Shown here: positions 39,080 to 51,930 of the stretch, piece by piece
How positions within the stretch are numbered: position 1 is the first letter of the stretch
Layout: every line of letters starts with the position of its first letter
The notes under the pieces: generated by a model
Told to the model about the DNA's origin: nothing
The model's database searches: none
Seen by the model: only the letters and a program-made list of their open reading frames with translations
Translations under genes and position numbers: made by a program
Source of the DNA: Larimichthys crocea
Taxonomy: Eukaryota; Chordata; Actinopteri; Sciaenidae
NCBI RefSeq assembly: GCF_000972845.2
Contig: NC_040028.1
Location: 19,124,210 to 19,188,209 of the forward strand
Direction: 5' to 3'
DNA: 64,000 bases

Positions 39080-39300
39080 CATAAGGACACAAAGCAGCGC
39101 ACTTATTAGGCCCAGCTCTTTTACTTGCTGTGAAGATGCTGATGACAGCCATAATGTGTCTGCTCGTCCCACAGGACACTTAGCTCTGGACTGTCCCAAT
39201 CACAAGACTAATTGTATAATTAGGCCAGCTCCGTTGGGGACGGGCACCTTTTGGCCCTTCGCAGACACTTGCCATGGTAAATGACAGTATATCTCACAAA
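39080..39300. promoter_or_regulatory. Candidate conserved non-coding element
   Basis: A repeat-poor block with ACTAATTG and ATAATTAGG homeodomain sites between zic5 and clybl. The call rests on appearance only. Confidence 0.25.
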
Positions 39301-40059
39301 CTATCAAAGCTTATCCATCTTAGTGACACTAAACCTTGAGAGATGGTGATATTTTATGGACGTGACTGATAGTTTGGCAACAGAGATCTAAAAAACATAG
39401 GATGTGACTCTCATGACGTTACGTGGTGATTATAAATGTGCAGTGTTTACAGCAGCTAGTACGCTCACTTTTAATAACACTGCTTGTTCCTGTTTTCACA
39501 TTTTATAGCAGACGCTTGAACATAAAGCCAGCAGATTATGTATTCATCACTGGAGTGGGAGGCTACTGAACTGAATTGGTCCTGAGGAGAAATGCATAAG
39601 CCCCCCCTCCCCCCTCTGCACAGACACGGAGAATTCTTATTTCCCTACTCCAGCCCCTCCTTTAGATTTTCAGCATCACCATGCACATCATTATCGTTGT
39701 CAAAAGTTGTGCGCGGAGTATGAACTCTCCCCCCCGAGGGGGGGAGCCAGGAGGGAGGGGTGACGCGCAGGTGTCGGTGCCTCAATTCTGACCGGCCGCG
39801 GCGAGGTTAGGACACCTCTCCATCCAGGAGGGCCCCCATAGGTGCCCTCATTACGCAGGCCCCTGTAGCACGGAGCGGCGTGCGCATGGAGAGGAGAGGT
39901 CCAACTCCTTACGCGTAAAGTCTGCCTCTCCCACCTGGCCTCTGTCTGTCTGTCACAGCTCCTATAGGGAAGAGCCCCAATCTGAATTATAATAAGCATA
40001 ATAATAACAACCCCGGCGGTTGCAGGGGGAAAGCTCGGAGATGTCACACAAACTGAGTC

Positions 40060-40380
40060 ATCACTTAAAAAGTTTAGATATTGACGCGTTAATCCTGAGC
40101 TGCTTTCTGACGACAGAAGCTCCTCTCCACATTCTTTTTATTTTTTATTATTTTTATGATGCATGCCTGGGAAAGTTTCTCCAAAACTTCCCCGCTGCAC
40201 ACTGTGCACGAGATTCAAAGGGCAAGTGGTGCTTCATTAACCGTATCCCCATTTACTTTAGATCCCCCCTGAGTCTCAGAGAGAGCGGATTAATGTCAAT
40301 TACCTGTCATTTTCAAACACCTACAATATGTTATGTCGGCTCGGGCTTAATGGAACCAGGTCGCCTTTAAATGTGCTGCA
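40060..40380. promoter_or_regulatory. Candidate conserved non-coding element with homeodomain and MEIS-like sites
   Basis: Contains GATTAATGTCAATTACCTGTCA near 40,288-40,309, which packs TAAT-type sites next to a CTGTCA (MEIS/TGIF) half-site. Repeat-poor. Confidence 0.3.
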
Positions 40381-41297
40381 CATTTTCATTTCTTATATTT
40401 TAAGTTATTGTATTATTTCATGTGTTTATGTATTGAGGTGCTTGAATTTGAAAATGTTTTAGGATGTGGGGGATTAAATGTCATTTTTCTTGTATAAACA
40501 GACGCAGGCCTAATCTTCTTAAACAAACAGACTAATTAGACGCACTTTAAATTGACTAAAATTGTTTTCCTGAATCCCAATTAGCAGCATGTTTGGATTC
40601 TAACTTTTTAACCATTTAACAAGCTGATGAATGCAGATGTATTATGTGTTCGGATTCCTGCCTGACACAAACTAATAACTGTCACCAGCTCTGCGTAAAG
40701 AGCTGAAATAAATGGCCTGCTATGCATGAAGAGCGCACTAAACAAGAAGCCAAGAGTACTGGACAAAGAAAACACCATCAAGCTCGAGGACCAATGAGGG
40801 GTTTCTTTCACTTTTCAATCACTCCTAGTCGTGCCCGGGATTAAGAGAGGGCTCTTGACTCTCTCTTTCACACAAAACCAAGAGTGCTTGTCAGCAACTT
40901 GAAGGAGAAAAGGAAGAGAATAATACGTGAGTCCAGGGTTATCGTGTTTAATTGGATTAGATGGTGTCATGTTGAAGTCTGGAGCATGACAAACAAGAGC
41001 AGGGATACACATCCTTATCCAGGCCTGGAGAATATTTAATGCAACATTTAAAAAAAGAGATTTTATTTATTTAGATTGAAAAATCATTTATAGTTATAGA
41101 AATAGCGCACGTGTTGGTGTGCCTACATAAAAACACGCTGAGGCTGAGCACCGTGGAGGCACTGGAGAGGTTTTTTAGATTGTCGGGATTGTGTGTTGTT
41201 GGCTCGGTGCTGCGCTCATCTGTGCGTCAAGCAGCGGCAGCAATAACAAGGTGCGCGCAGCTGTGTGTGCAGGTGCGCGGCATCCACCTGCTCAACG

Positions 41298-41334
<37 letters not shown>

Positions 41335-42639
41335 AGTGGAAAGAAAAGAGGGAGAAAATGGGAATCACCGAATTCATAAATCGACCTTTAAAATGTGCGC
41401 ACACAAAAAAAGAGAGTTGACAACTCGTTTTACGAGGTAAATACATCACAGGTCAGGAGTTTAAGAGGAACAGCATGAATTTAATATCTGGTTATAAACT
41501 TTAAAACCCCGCAGCCTCAAAGTTGACATACCCTTCTTCTTATTTTTCTTTTTTTTAAATTCACTGCTGCACCAAAAGTTGTGAGAGTCCCAAACAAAGT
41601 CATCTGGTGAGGTTTGATGAAGCCAAATTAAGCGTTTATATGGAAGAAACCTGGTCCAGGTAAACAGAACAAAGAAGACAGAGAGAGCAGAGAGCCGGAT
41701 CAGTGCGCATCAGTGCGCGCACACACACGGAGCCAGATATTCGGCCACAAAAGTTGCGGTTGATTATTTCTTTCTTTTTTAGAAAATAAATAATAATTAG
41801 ATTTTAAATAGAAGGGGAAAAATACCCATCAATCACTTGGCTCCAGCTTAACATTTTACTGCCTAATTAGCTTTTAGAGGCAGGTGTGAGATCTGATCTC
41901 CGCTCGTGTTTGCGTGGCCGCAGCAGACCTCCGCAGACCTGCTCGTTTTATGAGGTGCTGGGCACTTTTTCCCCCCCTTCTTCCTCCTCCTTTAAACTGT
42001 CTGTGTCGGCAGGGTAAACTTTTCTATTGGTCTGTCTTGTCTGGTGCGTTCAGGGACAACAAAGAACAAACAAACAAGACACACGAGCTCGTCCAGGTAG
42101 GTGTTATTCCCTTTTTTTTTAAAAAAATGCGTAAATTTTGGCACAAAAAACGTCAAAAATAGTCTGAACCAGAAACAAACACACCGTGACATCAGTGACA
42201 GGTTATTGTTCGTGCTCTAACTTTAATAATCAAAATGTTCTGCAGTGATGGAACGGGAAATAAATCAGGATGGGTGTGAAATATCAAAGTTGGAGTCAGA
42301 GGAGAATCTTGGCAGAGGTAAAATAAAAAATAAAAAAACGAGAAAAAGTTGCAGAGACTTTTTGTGGAGTCTCATTACCATGTCACCCCTCCCCCTCCTC
42401 CTCCTCCTTCTCCACCACCACCTCCACCCCGACACCCTTCCTCACTCCTGGCAACAGCAGACAAAGCGGGCGGATTTTAGTGGTCTCCGCCGGGGCCGCT
42501 CAGCCTTTGATCTGAGCCCGTTAAGGAGAAGGGAGTCTGGGGGGAGTCAGGCCAAGAGGAGGGCTGTGCATGAAGGTAAAGTCAACTCATAATATTTTTA
42601 CCTATTTAAAACAAGAAGAAGAACCAGACTAGAATTTTA

Positions 42640-42960
42640 ACACCTTTTTTTTTGTGAGACTTCCTAATTTGCATAGCCTCAGCAGCCTGTGCTCGTTTTC
42701 TTTAACCTGAGCTGCAGATCATATTAACACCGCCAGGTAAACACAACCCCGGGGCAGCCTGGACTTTAACAGGAGAGCGGACCTCCAACTACCAAACTCT
42801 GCAAGAAGGCATGAATGAAGGCCTGGGAGAGGAGGCCTGGACCAGTTTGGTGGGTTCAATTAAACGGGAGATAAACGCCCATCACCTTTTAGGACAGGAC
42901 CTATAGAGCAGGTGGTGCAGCACCACAATATCTCCACACCTGAGAGCTGCTGTGGATGAA
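42640..42960. promoter_or_regulatory. Candidate conserved non-coding element with POU octamer
   Basis: ATTTGCAT octamer at 42667-42674 in a repeat-poor block, followed by CAATTAAA near 42,857. Octamers are bound by POU factors such as Oct4/Brn. Confidence 0.3.
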
Positions 42961-43739
42961 ATATTATGCAAAAAAAATCAATAAAATATGAACAAAAATA
43001 TAGAAATTTAGAAGATTAACATGATTCGTGGTGCTCAAACTGATTTATGTCACTATATAAAAAAATGATGGAGAGAGAGAAAGTTGGTGATCCTGATTCC
43101 TGCTCTGTCTGTCTGACGGGGGACAGTCAGACAAAAGGTCTTCTCAAATGAAGTTAGTAATGGTCCACATGTGCCAGATCACTCAGGCAGCACAGACAGG
43201 CCGCTGCGAATTTCATATCATGCAAAACACAGTGGGACAAAAAAAGAAAAAGGGAGAGAGACAGAGAGAGAGAGAGAAAAGAAGAGGAGGCTGGACATGC
43301 AGCCTGTCAGCAAGGAAGAAAAGTGCGTTTAAAAATAAGACAAAGAAAATAAAGCAAATATTCCTCTAACATCCGTTTCCTTTCAGAATAAAGCAGCTGA
43401 TAATAGAAAGAAACACAGCTCGATTAAAATGTTAATTTATATGAGATTTTAAATTACTCTTTATGACATAATAAATAAAATAAGATTAAACATTTTTAAT
43501 TAATTTCACAAAAAGATGCAATCACTTTATTTTGAATTATTTCATATTTTCAAACCTCATAACGCGAATTTAAAGAAAGTCATTTATTTTATTATTATTA
43601 TTAGTTTTGCAAGAAATAATTCATGGAGAGAAATAAATAAAAACATTTGTGTTGTCTGCCTCGGGGCTGTGAAACAATGGCTCATTGGAAAAAAAATGTT
43701 TCTAATTTATTGAAACAACATTCCTAAATATTGAAACGT

Positions 43740-44350
43740 TAATTAGCTTCAGCTAAACGCTTTATGTTGATCTGCGCACGCTTTTTCCATCTGAAGCCAT
43801 TTTAGCTTTAATAGGTTTACACTTCTCAAACTGTGCTGCAGCTCCAATAACGAGGTATTTTATTGCTTCAGAATAATCTTTTTTGCTGCAATTACTTTGT
43901 CATATATTGTCATTAGAAGTCTATTAAAACATCAAGTCATTATTTGGGCATCCCCGGGCGGGGGGAATTAGAATAAAACCATCTTTGCCACACGGGTCCC
44001 ATTTAGATTAATGGAAAAATATGTAAAACATTTCGTTTTAATTTTCCTCTGACAGTGTTTTGCATACATGCATTTTCTCCGCCTGCGCTTGTCCCTCATA
44101 ATTTATGAAAGCAATCTCGACCAACACATTACCGGGCTATGAAATACTGCTCGCAGCCTAATTGATTCCCGTCACAATTTTGTGAGGTTATAATCGTGTT
44201 AATTGTAATTTACCCTCTCGGGGAATAGCGGAGAGATGTATTTAAATAAAAGCGCCGAGCGGACTGAGAAGATTCTATCAGTTCCACACATAATAGAAAT
44301 GTCATGTAGAATTACACAGCGGAGGCAGACAGGGATGCATTCCTCTAATC
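43740..44350. promoter_or_regulatory. Strong candidate conserved enhancer between zic5 and clybl
   Basis: About 600 bp without microsatellites, rich in TAAT/ATTA sites (TTAATTAGC, TTAGATTAATGG, CTAATTGATTCC, TTAATTGTAATT). This is the texture typical of vertebrate developmental CNEs. Confidence 0.4.
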
Positions 44351-44459
44351 AACAGAGATGTCACTGAAATGTTTTTTTTTTTGCTTTTACTGCAAAGTCA
44401 AGGTGGAATAACAGCTGAGCAAAAGATCAGAGAGGAGGGAGGGAGGCTGCAGAGAAAGT

Positions 44460-46583
44460 GTGCATGGATCATATTATATGCATGATGCATGATGCATTAA
44501 AGGTGATGCTGTGTTTTTTGTTAGACAGTCAAATAATTTCCTGATCAGCCTCAGAGAGTTTTTTTTGGTTTTGGCTTTGTCCCTGCATGATGCCCTGTGC
44601 TGCTTCCTCTGCTCAGAGATCTTCCTTCCTGTCTGCGGGGACACCTGTTGGTGCAGAGCAGCTTGGAAAAAGCCAAGTTGTCCCATCAGACTGGCCTCAT
44701 TCACTACTAAAGTCACCTGGGGAGCCTCCTCTGTTCATGTCTGAGTGCTGGATATTCACGGGCACATGTATGTGTGTGTGTGTGTGTGTGTGAGAAGGAC
44801 TTTCTGCTCTGACTGAACAGACAGTAAAAGATGTTTTATTAAATATGTTAGACTCATCTTTGATTTGAACATCTGAGGAGACAAAGGTGTGAAATCAAAC
44901 CCTTAAAGAACAGCTCTTTATTTGGATTTCATTCTTTCAACAGTTAAAGGACATTTCACTGCACTCTGACTTCATCGTACAAGAATCAAAAGTCTGTTTT
45001 TTTAAAAACTCTGTGGATTGCAACAAAAGAAATATGAAAGAAGGATCACAGGAAAGTTTCAAAGTTTGATTAAAATCTGCTCGTTTTAATCTCATCACAC
45101 AAAAATGAGATGATGAAATGAATCAGCCTACACACTCTTTTATTTTTAATGTCATACCACTTAAATGGGCCGAGTTCGAGGCATGGTTGGTCTAACATCC
45201 ATCTAAAAAGCTCTGCAGAGCCTCACAAAATGGCACTACCTGAATAATGATGTTGATTTATTTAATGAAAGTCACACATAATGGCAGTTTTGTCCACCAA
45301 CCTCGGGGCACAATGGACGGAGTGGGTGAAAACAAACAAACAAGCTTAATGTGAATTCCCGACAGAAAAAGTGAGCCAGGGGTGAGAGAAATATGTGGCC
45401 AAATGCCAAAGAGACAGCTTACTGTTCGGGGTCTTTGGCTGGGCGCAGGAGTGCTTTTCGATCTTTTTGTCTGGCCTGGCCTGGCACAGACCACAGTCCT
45501 GCCCCAGACACAATAGCTCATACAGTAGGAGAGAGCGAGGGAGAGAGAGGGAGAGAGAGAGAGAGAGAGATGAGGTGGGGTAGGAGAGGTATGGTGCCTT
45601 TCATTACCATGGTCACCAATGGCACTATTAACCATTCAACACCCCCCCAATTATCCTCCCATCCACAGTCAGAGAGACAAAGCCTCGGTCCTGGTCTGCT
45701 GGAGCAACATGGCCACTAATCTGTCTCACTCCTAACATCACACCCACTTCACTGTCTCTGGAAGTCAGACGTGCACAAAGTGCTGCACAGAGCCCCCATT
45801 GTACTTTTTATTTGTCACGGCGCAACAAACGACTTTACTGAACTCGTTTGGGAGTTCATTTGAACAGGAATAAATTAACAAACGTGGACATTTAAAAAAA
45901 AACAGCAGCTGAAAGCTGACCTCTTTGTGCTGAATGAGAGCTCAGGTATGGATAGTGCAGCGTGTGCATGTCTGCAGTGTTTATTCTTCGTACAGGTCAC
46001 ATGGTGTGTCTGACGCTACATGCCTTCTCCATCAGGACCGCAGGCTGCCAGCGAGCGAGCTGCATGTCTTTACTAAGGAGGCTGACACACACACAAAAAG
46101 CTAAATCGTGAGTTTACACACTTCCATCTGTGTGTTGTTGTGTTTTTTAAAGCGAGCAGGACTTTGATGTTGGAGAGTCAGGCCCTGTGGGCAGGGGGGC
46201 TGAGGCCTGACTGGAAGGGCTGTGGGGCCTAATGAATAGATCCACAACAGTGGATCATGACCTAGGAGAGATTGGGAAGCACAGGCGCACATGCACTGTG
46301 CAGAGTGTGCCAAGAAAGTACCCACACGGTGCAACAATCCCGGACGCTCCGGCTCAAAGATGCAGATATCTGCTGCTGCTGCAGATTTCACACAAATGTC
46401 TGGAGGGATATTTTAAACAATCAAAACATTTTAACAATGAAAAACTTAAAACCACAATGTCCACTCATGTCAGGCAACATGCTCCATAAGCTGCATAAAC
46501 ATTTCCAGCCTCCTTTGACCTCCCCGCCCCCCCGTAAGGATTTTGTTGTATGGCTCCTCCAGGTTCTTCTCAAACCGCTCGTG
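44460..46583. other. clybl downstream region
   Basis: Contains a short (GT)n near 44,771, a GA-rich run at 45529-45570 and probably the clybl 3' UTR next to 46,583. No other gene seen. Confidence 0.5.
45980..45985 (-). terminator. clybl: Candidate clybl poly(A) signal
   Basis: AATAAA on the minus strand, about 600 bp after the clybl stop. A second copy is at 45812-45807. Which one is used cannot be told from sequence. Confidence 0.3.
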
Positions 46584-46679
46584 TTATTTCTCTGGCACCA
46601 CAACGGAGAGAGTTATGATGTTCTGCGCCTGCTTCACCGAGGGCATGTCAATCATGCTGCCGCGGAAGGTGAACGCGCC
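46584..46679 (-). CDS. clybl: clybl last coding exon and stop
   Basis: Encodes 31 aa, G-A-F-T-F-R-G-S-M-I-D-M-P to V-V-P-E-K, then TAA at 46586-46584. The Asp in S-M-I-D-M-P corresponds to human Asp320, needed for catalysis, so the enzyme looks active. The acceptor is TTTGCTCAG. The six exons give 257 aa of an expected roughly 340. The gene ends tail to tail with zic5, 14.7 kb apart. Confidence 0.94.
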   Translation of the reverse strand, partial: GAFTFRGSMIDMPSVKQAQNIITLSVVVPEK

Positions 46680-47085
46680 CTGAGCAAAGGGTCACAACAG
46701 AGAGGTGAGAGCAGAAGAGAGAAACGTTAAGACCAGACATGCACGGTAAACGTCACAGACGCAGGAAGTAGATTACTGTACGGAAAAACACAACATGCGC
46801 ACTTCACGAGATCAGAACATAACACCGATTCTGTGCGTGCATAAAGATTTGTTGATGCTACATACAGTAAAGTCGTTAATTACAGCAAACAAGAAAATGC
46901 AACTCTGGAAAGAAAATGTGTGAAAAAAAAAAAAATCCTCTAAAATAAATTACCACTCGAAAAGATCAGAGAAAACTCGAGCAAGAAAAAAAAAATGCAG
47001 CACTAGCTGAAGGTGAGAATTATTAAAAACAAGCACCTGTCGTGCTGTAAGACAAAGGGATTGACCCTGCTCGAGGCTCAAACCC

Positions 47086-47132
<47 letters not shown>

Positions 47133-47701
47133 AAGGCAGAGGGATGGGTAGGATATGAATCCCTCGGGCGATGCTTAGTAGGAGCAGCCCTGGCAGGGAG
47201 AGAGGTGTGGGCAGATTGTGTATTACCTCAGCAGATAGCCCACAGAGCGCAGCACACAGGATCCAACCATGCACTAAATTAGGAACAATAATATTGTACA
47301 CTTAATTGTCCCCCCCCCTCCCCTCCACACACACACACACACACACACAGTCTCTGAGAGTCACCCAGGGGTGTACAGTATGTATTCTCTGGAACTACAG
47401 AAGTGTGTGAGAGGACACACAAATGGTGGACAGCAGAGACGACAGACGATGTGTCATGTTTGAGGAAGGATTCATAAAAAAAAAATACTGTTTTGTAAAG
47501 TCAGTACACCTTTGAACTGGGCCTGTGTTCATCTGCATACACGACTGACTTCTAGCATCTTTGAAGTTATATATTTTGACACCTCCTTCTTAGTCCGAAC
47601 CATTAATTGTCTCAGCAAAGAGCAACTACGGTCGGCATCTTTAGACGGAAACATGCGAATGAAAGATTAAAATCATCTGCAGCAGAGAGTGTTGGAGTTA
47701 C
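46680..47701 (-). other. clybl: clybl intron before the last exon
   Basis: 1,022-bp intron with (CA)n at 47088-47129 and at about 47331-47349. Nothing else is recognised. Confidence 0.8.
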
Positions 47702-47826
47702 CTTTCCCTCCTTCTGGTGTTGGTCAAAAGCAGCAATGAGCTCTTTGGCCCACTCGACCCTCTCTGGACTGGGGGAGAACTCCTCCTGCACAGCCTGGAT
47801 CTGCCCCGGGTGGATAACCTGCTTAC
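47702..47826 (-). CDS. clybl: clybl coding exon: G-K-Q-V-I-H-P segment
   Basis: A 125-nt exon completing Gly and running K-Q-V-I-H-P-G-Q to H-Q-K-E-G-K, with E-E-F-S-P-S-P-E in the middle. G-K-x-x-I-H-P is a family hallmark of CitE-like lyases. The acceptor is CTGTGCAG and the donor is GTAACT. Confidence 0.95.
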
Positions 47827-48678
47827 CTGCACAGGAACAAGAAAGAAAAGTGAAATATGCCGATTACAACAGCAGGCTATCTGCGGTTACAAATGAAATT
47901 AAATTCAACAGCAAACAGACAAACAAACAGAAGTGAGAATTGGGAGGGTTTGTAACTGGTGCTGCTCCTGTGAGAGGACGACAACATGGCAAACACATGA
48001 CCAGAGGACGCTCGGCATCATGAAGGACATCAAGTGTCTGAATGGGACAAGACTCATCCAGAACAACACACAGGTGATGACAGAACAACCTGTCAGAGCC
48101 TCAGTAGACACACACACACACACAGTCGAGTCTTTTATTTCAAATTGACAAATAAAATCTCACTGAAGATAAAAAGACATTTTCTGTCATTGAACTGGTG
48201 ACATAAAGAAAGAAATCCTCGCCGCACACCTTTCAGAAGCAACCACTACATCTTCTATGCAACTGAAACACAAGCCTAACATGGAGTTAAGTCTCTGTCA
48301 GACACAATCCTCACCCACCAGCCCCTCACACACACACACACACCCTCCCTCTCAGTTAAATGTGGGCTAACGCCGCAGACATAATCCCGTGTACATTTGC
48401 AGATCAAACTTGTAGCGATAAGTTAAGGTTATGAAACGTCTCGGTGAGAACGACAGCTCAGCGGCAGCCAGCAGGAACTCGACACTTTAGGGCTTAGCTC
48501 TGTCGCCGACAACAAATCCTTCAAGGTGGCCGAGCGGGCGGGCAAAAAAAAAAAAGAGGAAAAAAATTTGCCCAGGAGAGAGGAGGAGAGGAGGAGAGGA
48601 CAGGAGGAGGAACAAGGAGGAGGAGGAGAGAACCGACTCCCTTCATCCAGCTCCGCTCACCCCAGTTAACCTCAGAAG

Positions 48679-48716
<38 letters not shown>

Positions 48717-48968
48717 CAGTTACACAATCAACACACTGCAGCTGAAGGCTCCAACAATTACTGATGAGAGAGCGAAATTCATTCAGCTTGTGATTTTTGA
48801 TTAATAGATACTTTGAGGGAAGAGTGCGTACTACAAAATGTGTGTCGCTGTGAGTGTGTGTGTGTGTGTGTGTGTGTTGGAGTTTGAGGAATCCCCAGAG
48901 CTGACGCTGAAGACGTGTACGAGAGTCCTTTGTGAATATTGTGAATCTGTTTTGTTGCAAAAACCCAT

Positions 48969-49012
<44 letters not shown>

Positions 49013-49161
49013 TATGTGCACGCATGTCACACTCTAGGAGGATTGAGGCAAGAGGAGTGTGTACTCCCTCCTCTGCCACCTGTTTTACTTGTGGGCTGAA
49101 GACAGGAGCGTGTTTCCACATTGAAATTGGCAGCTTTAATAATACTCAAAGAGGGTGTCTC

Positions 49162-49202
<41 letters not shown>

Positions 49203-50937
49203 GACAACAGGCGAATGACAGAGCGAAGAAACAGACAGGGTGACTCAGGTGCCCTCAGTTACAACCCATTGGTTCTCCTAAAATGCATCATTCATGCCCT
49301 CCAGCCAATCCCGACCTGCCATGTGGTGCTGGCATCTCATTGGAGGATTGCTATTTAGCAAAGTGCTCTCAGGCGAATGATGGGCAGGGTCCCGGGGATG
49401 GAAGTGAAATGTGGTCCCTGAAGAAAGCAGAGAATTTTATGGCAGCGGTTTCTATTTCTGGGGAGGCAAACATTTTTAGAAGGATCGTTGAGTCTCAGCG
49501 GCGGCGCGTAGTTTACGACACATAAAACAAGAAGCACGATTTAAAATAAAACAACCTTCTTCCCCAAGACACATTTGATACTCGTCAAGCTTCTGCAGAC
49601 TTTTGCCTTCACACTGTTCTGTTTACCAGCGAGAAGCATCGCGTGTTCTGTGCTAATGGGTGCTGTATGCGGCTTAGGTGCTGCCAAGGTCAATTACTGC
49701 ACAGGTAGAGGCTTTTGGCTGCACCGTATTATTACTTAAGCACACTCGGGCCAGTAATAGCTACTAACTAAGATTATACAAAGTGCCCATGGCTTGTAAG
49801 CCACTAATCCAGTGCTTTGAATGGTTTTGTTCCATGTCAAATCAAAGCATTTATTTCATAAACAGTCGGTTACCTCGTGTGGACGACACCTTGAGCTTTC
49901 TTTTATGAATTTCTATTAAAACAATTAAAAGCTTTGGAAGCTTTGTTATGCAACCTGTGTGGAAATACTCGATTGTAGAGCTGCAAAGAGACAAATCCAT
50001 CAGTGTAAACATGCAGCCATGCACACACACACATACACACAACACATGAAGCCGCAGCACGACAGAATCGAGGTGGAAAATGAGGTCATCTGGAAAATAA
50101 GTTGCTCTATGAAACGGCAAGAAGAAGCGACTCCTACAAGATGATCTGTTGACGTGAAGTGTAGGAAACGTGTGTGTGGAGGCCTGGGCTGCATGGAGAG
50201 CGTGCATAGAAAGTGTCAAGTGCCCCCCCCCCTATTTCTTTTCCTGTGTGAAAAGAGCTGACTAATTGCTGACGACGTTCTGCTCTGTTCACCGATCTCA
50301 ACGTTGCAACACAGCGAATAAAAAATGCCCCCTCACAGTTTATGTAGACTCAGACCGCAGTCAGATTTTTTTAAAAATCAGTCAATCGAATAAATATATT
50401 TGCTGCAGTGAAGGAAGAATGACTAGAATATTCACTTTGGAACAGGCTGTCCTGCCTTCTGTGGTCTGTTACATCCAGTCTGCAGGGCACAGACGCACAC
50501 ACACACACATTCTGGAAGCGTTGCCTGGCTACAGACACACACAGCGCCGTTAAAGTAGACGCTATCACTCTTTGCTAATAACACCCTTTTATCACACGAG
50601 CAGGTATGCACGCACGCACACATGCATGCGCAGACTGAGGTGGGCACAACACAAATGTCAGGCGAGCGTTTAAGGAGAGGAGCGTTGTTCGTGATTCACT
50701 TCAGCAGCACCTTAAGTGCTTAAAAAGGGACAAAGACTGTACTGAAACAACAGATTTGGTTATTCTGAGGCCGGAAACGTTCACAGGACGGTAACAGGAG
50801 ACGAGTAATGGCTGAAACCTGCAGTGTCTGAATGCAGCTTGCAACAGGAAGTTGAGGGAAGTCTGTTGATGTGCAGCAGGGACGAGAAGTGAGGATGCAA
50901 ATACAGAGCGACTGCTGTGAAGTGCACAAATCTTTAC
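47827..50937 (-). other. clybl: clybl intron with four dinucleotide arrays
   Basis: 3,111-bp intron. It has (CA)n at 48681-48715 and (GT)n at 48854-48877, 48971-49011 and 49164-49200 on the plus strand, then a repeat-poor block at 49220-49850 listed separately. No other exon is seen. Confidence 0.8.
49220..49850 (-). promoter_or_regulatory. Candidate enhancer inside a clybl intron
   Basis: A repeat-poor block with an AAGGTCAATTA nuclear-receptor/homeodomain composite, CTAATCC (OTX-type) and AATCAAAG (TCF-type) sites in its distal half. Confidence 0.35.
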
Positions 50938-51105
50938 CTGTGAAGCCCATGAGAGCTCCCTCTCTGGCCTGTCGCCTCAGCCCCTCCACATCTTTGTAGT
51001 CAATGTAGACCAGGTCAATAGCCTGCAGGCCAAACGCTTTGGTGGTCACAACCACCTTCTGCCTCGCGTAAAGGAGCTCCTTGGCATCTTTGGTCCGCGT
51101 GGCAC
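50938..51105 (-). CDS. clybl: clybl coding exon: barrel core
   Basis: A 168-nt, 56-codon exon in phase 1 on both sides. It contains L-L-Y-A-R-Q-K-V-V-V, K-A-F-G-L-Q-A-I-D-L-V-Y-I-D and M-G-F-T-G, the most conserved CLYBL stretch. The acceptor is TTCTCTAG above 51105 and the donor is G|GTAAAG. Confidence 0.95.
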
Positions 51106-51836
51106 CTAGAGAACACACACACACATGCATGCATCGTGTCGGTCAGATAAGATTTCAGAGGGAGGCGGGCAGATAAGTAAGGAAAGAAGAGCAGCGGAGA
51201 AGGTCGGATGGTGAAGGTGATGAAGCCTGCTTCTTCTTCTGTGATGGAGTGTTTGGTACGAAACTACACAGTCAAACTTGGCGTTTGAATATTTCTTTGT
51301 TTATCAGCATATTAGTTGATAAATCTAGTTCACTGTTATGTCATAATAAGAATAAAACACTTGTTTCTAAGTGGCTCCACTAGATTCAAATGAGAGATGA
51401 GAGAGGGGAACTAACCACGGGTTAAACCGAAAATAGATATCACAGACAGAAAAACTGAAATTTAAACACTCCCTCCCTTTTTCCACGTGTGGTAAGTGGC
51501 CATACGCTTTCTGTAATCATTCACTCTGATGTGTACCGATATAGAAAATAATGCACCTCATAGAGGAAATGAGTCCTCGCCTCCATATTCATTATTTCTG
51601 TATATCAGTACACCTCATTTCGTACCATCACTCACACATCCCACGTCCACAAGTCATCTCTTATTCCCATAAAATGCTGTATCATTAACCACTTCTCCCA
51701 CAGTCTTTTGTTTAAAAACAGACCTGCCAGACATACTTTTACCATTCGGTATAAAATAATGTTCTCCACTCAGAAAGAACGGCACATTTGTGACCAACGA
51801 GAGCGAGAAAGTCGAGCAGTAAGGTGTAAAAGCTAC

Positions 51837-51930
51837 CTATGCTGGCGCAGAAGTCATCGGAGCCAAACACAACGCCGTCGTGGTGAAGACCGGCCTTGGG
51901 AGCAAGTCGACGGATTTCCTCACACACCGC
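51837..51930 (-). CDS. clybl: clybl coding exon: D-D-F metal-site segment
   Basis: A 94-nt exon giving A-V-C-E-E to D-D-F-C-A-S-I plus one base of Gly. The Asp of the G-S-D-D-F segment matches the second Mg2+ ligand region (human G-G-E-D-F). The acceptor is CTCCTGCAG and the donor is G|GTAGCT. It has Cys where I recall human Arg (E-D-F-R-A-S). Confidence 0.93.

Noticed and set aside
39033..39284. Possible CCHC zinc knuckle (retroelement gag) in G-H-L-A-L-D-C-P
   Set aside because: The Cys/His spacing does not fit C-x2-C-x4-H-x4-C, and no other gag or pol sequence is nearby.
48838..49218. Open frames made of Val-Cys or Thr-His repeats
   Set aside because: Translations of GT/CA microsatellites, here and at many other places in the window.
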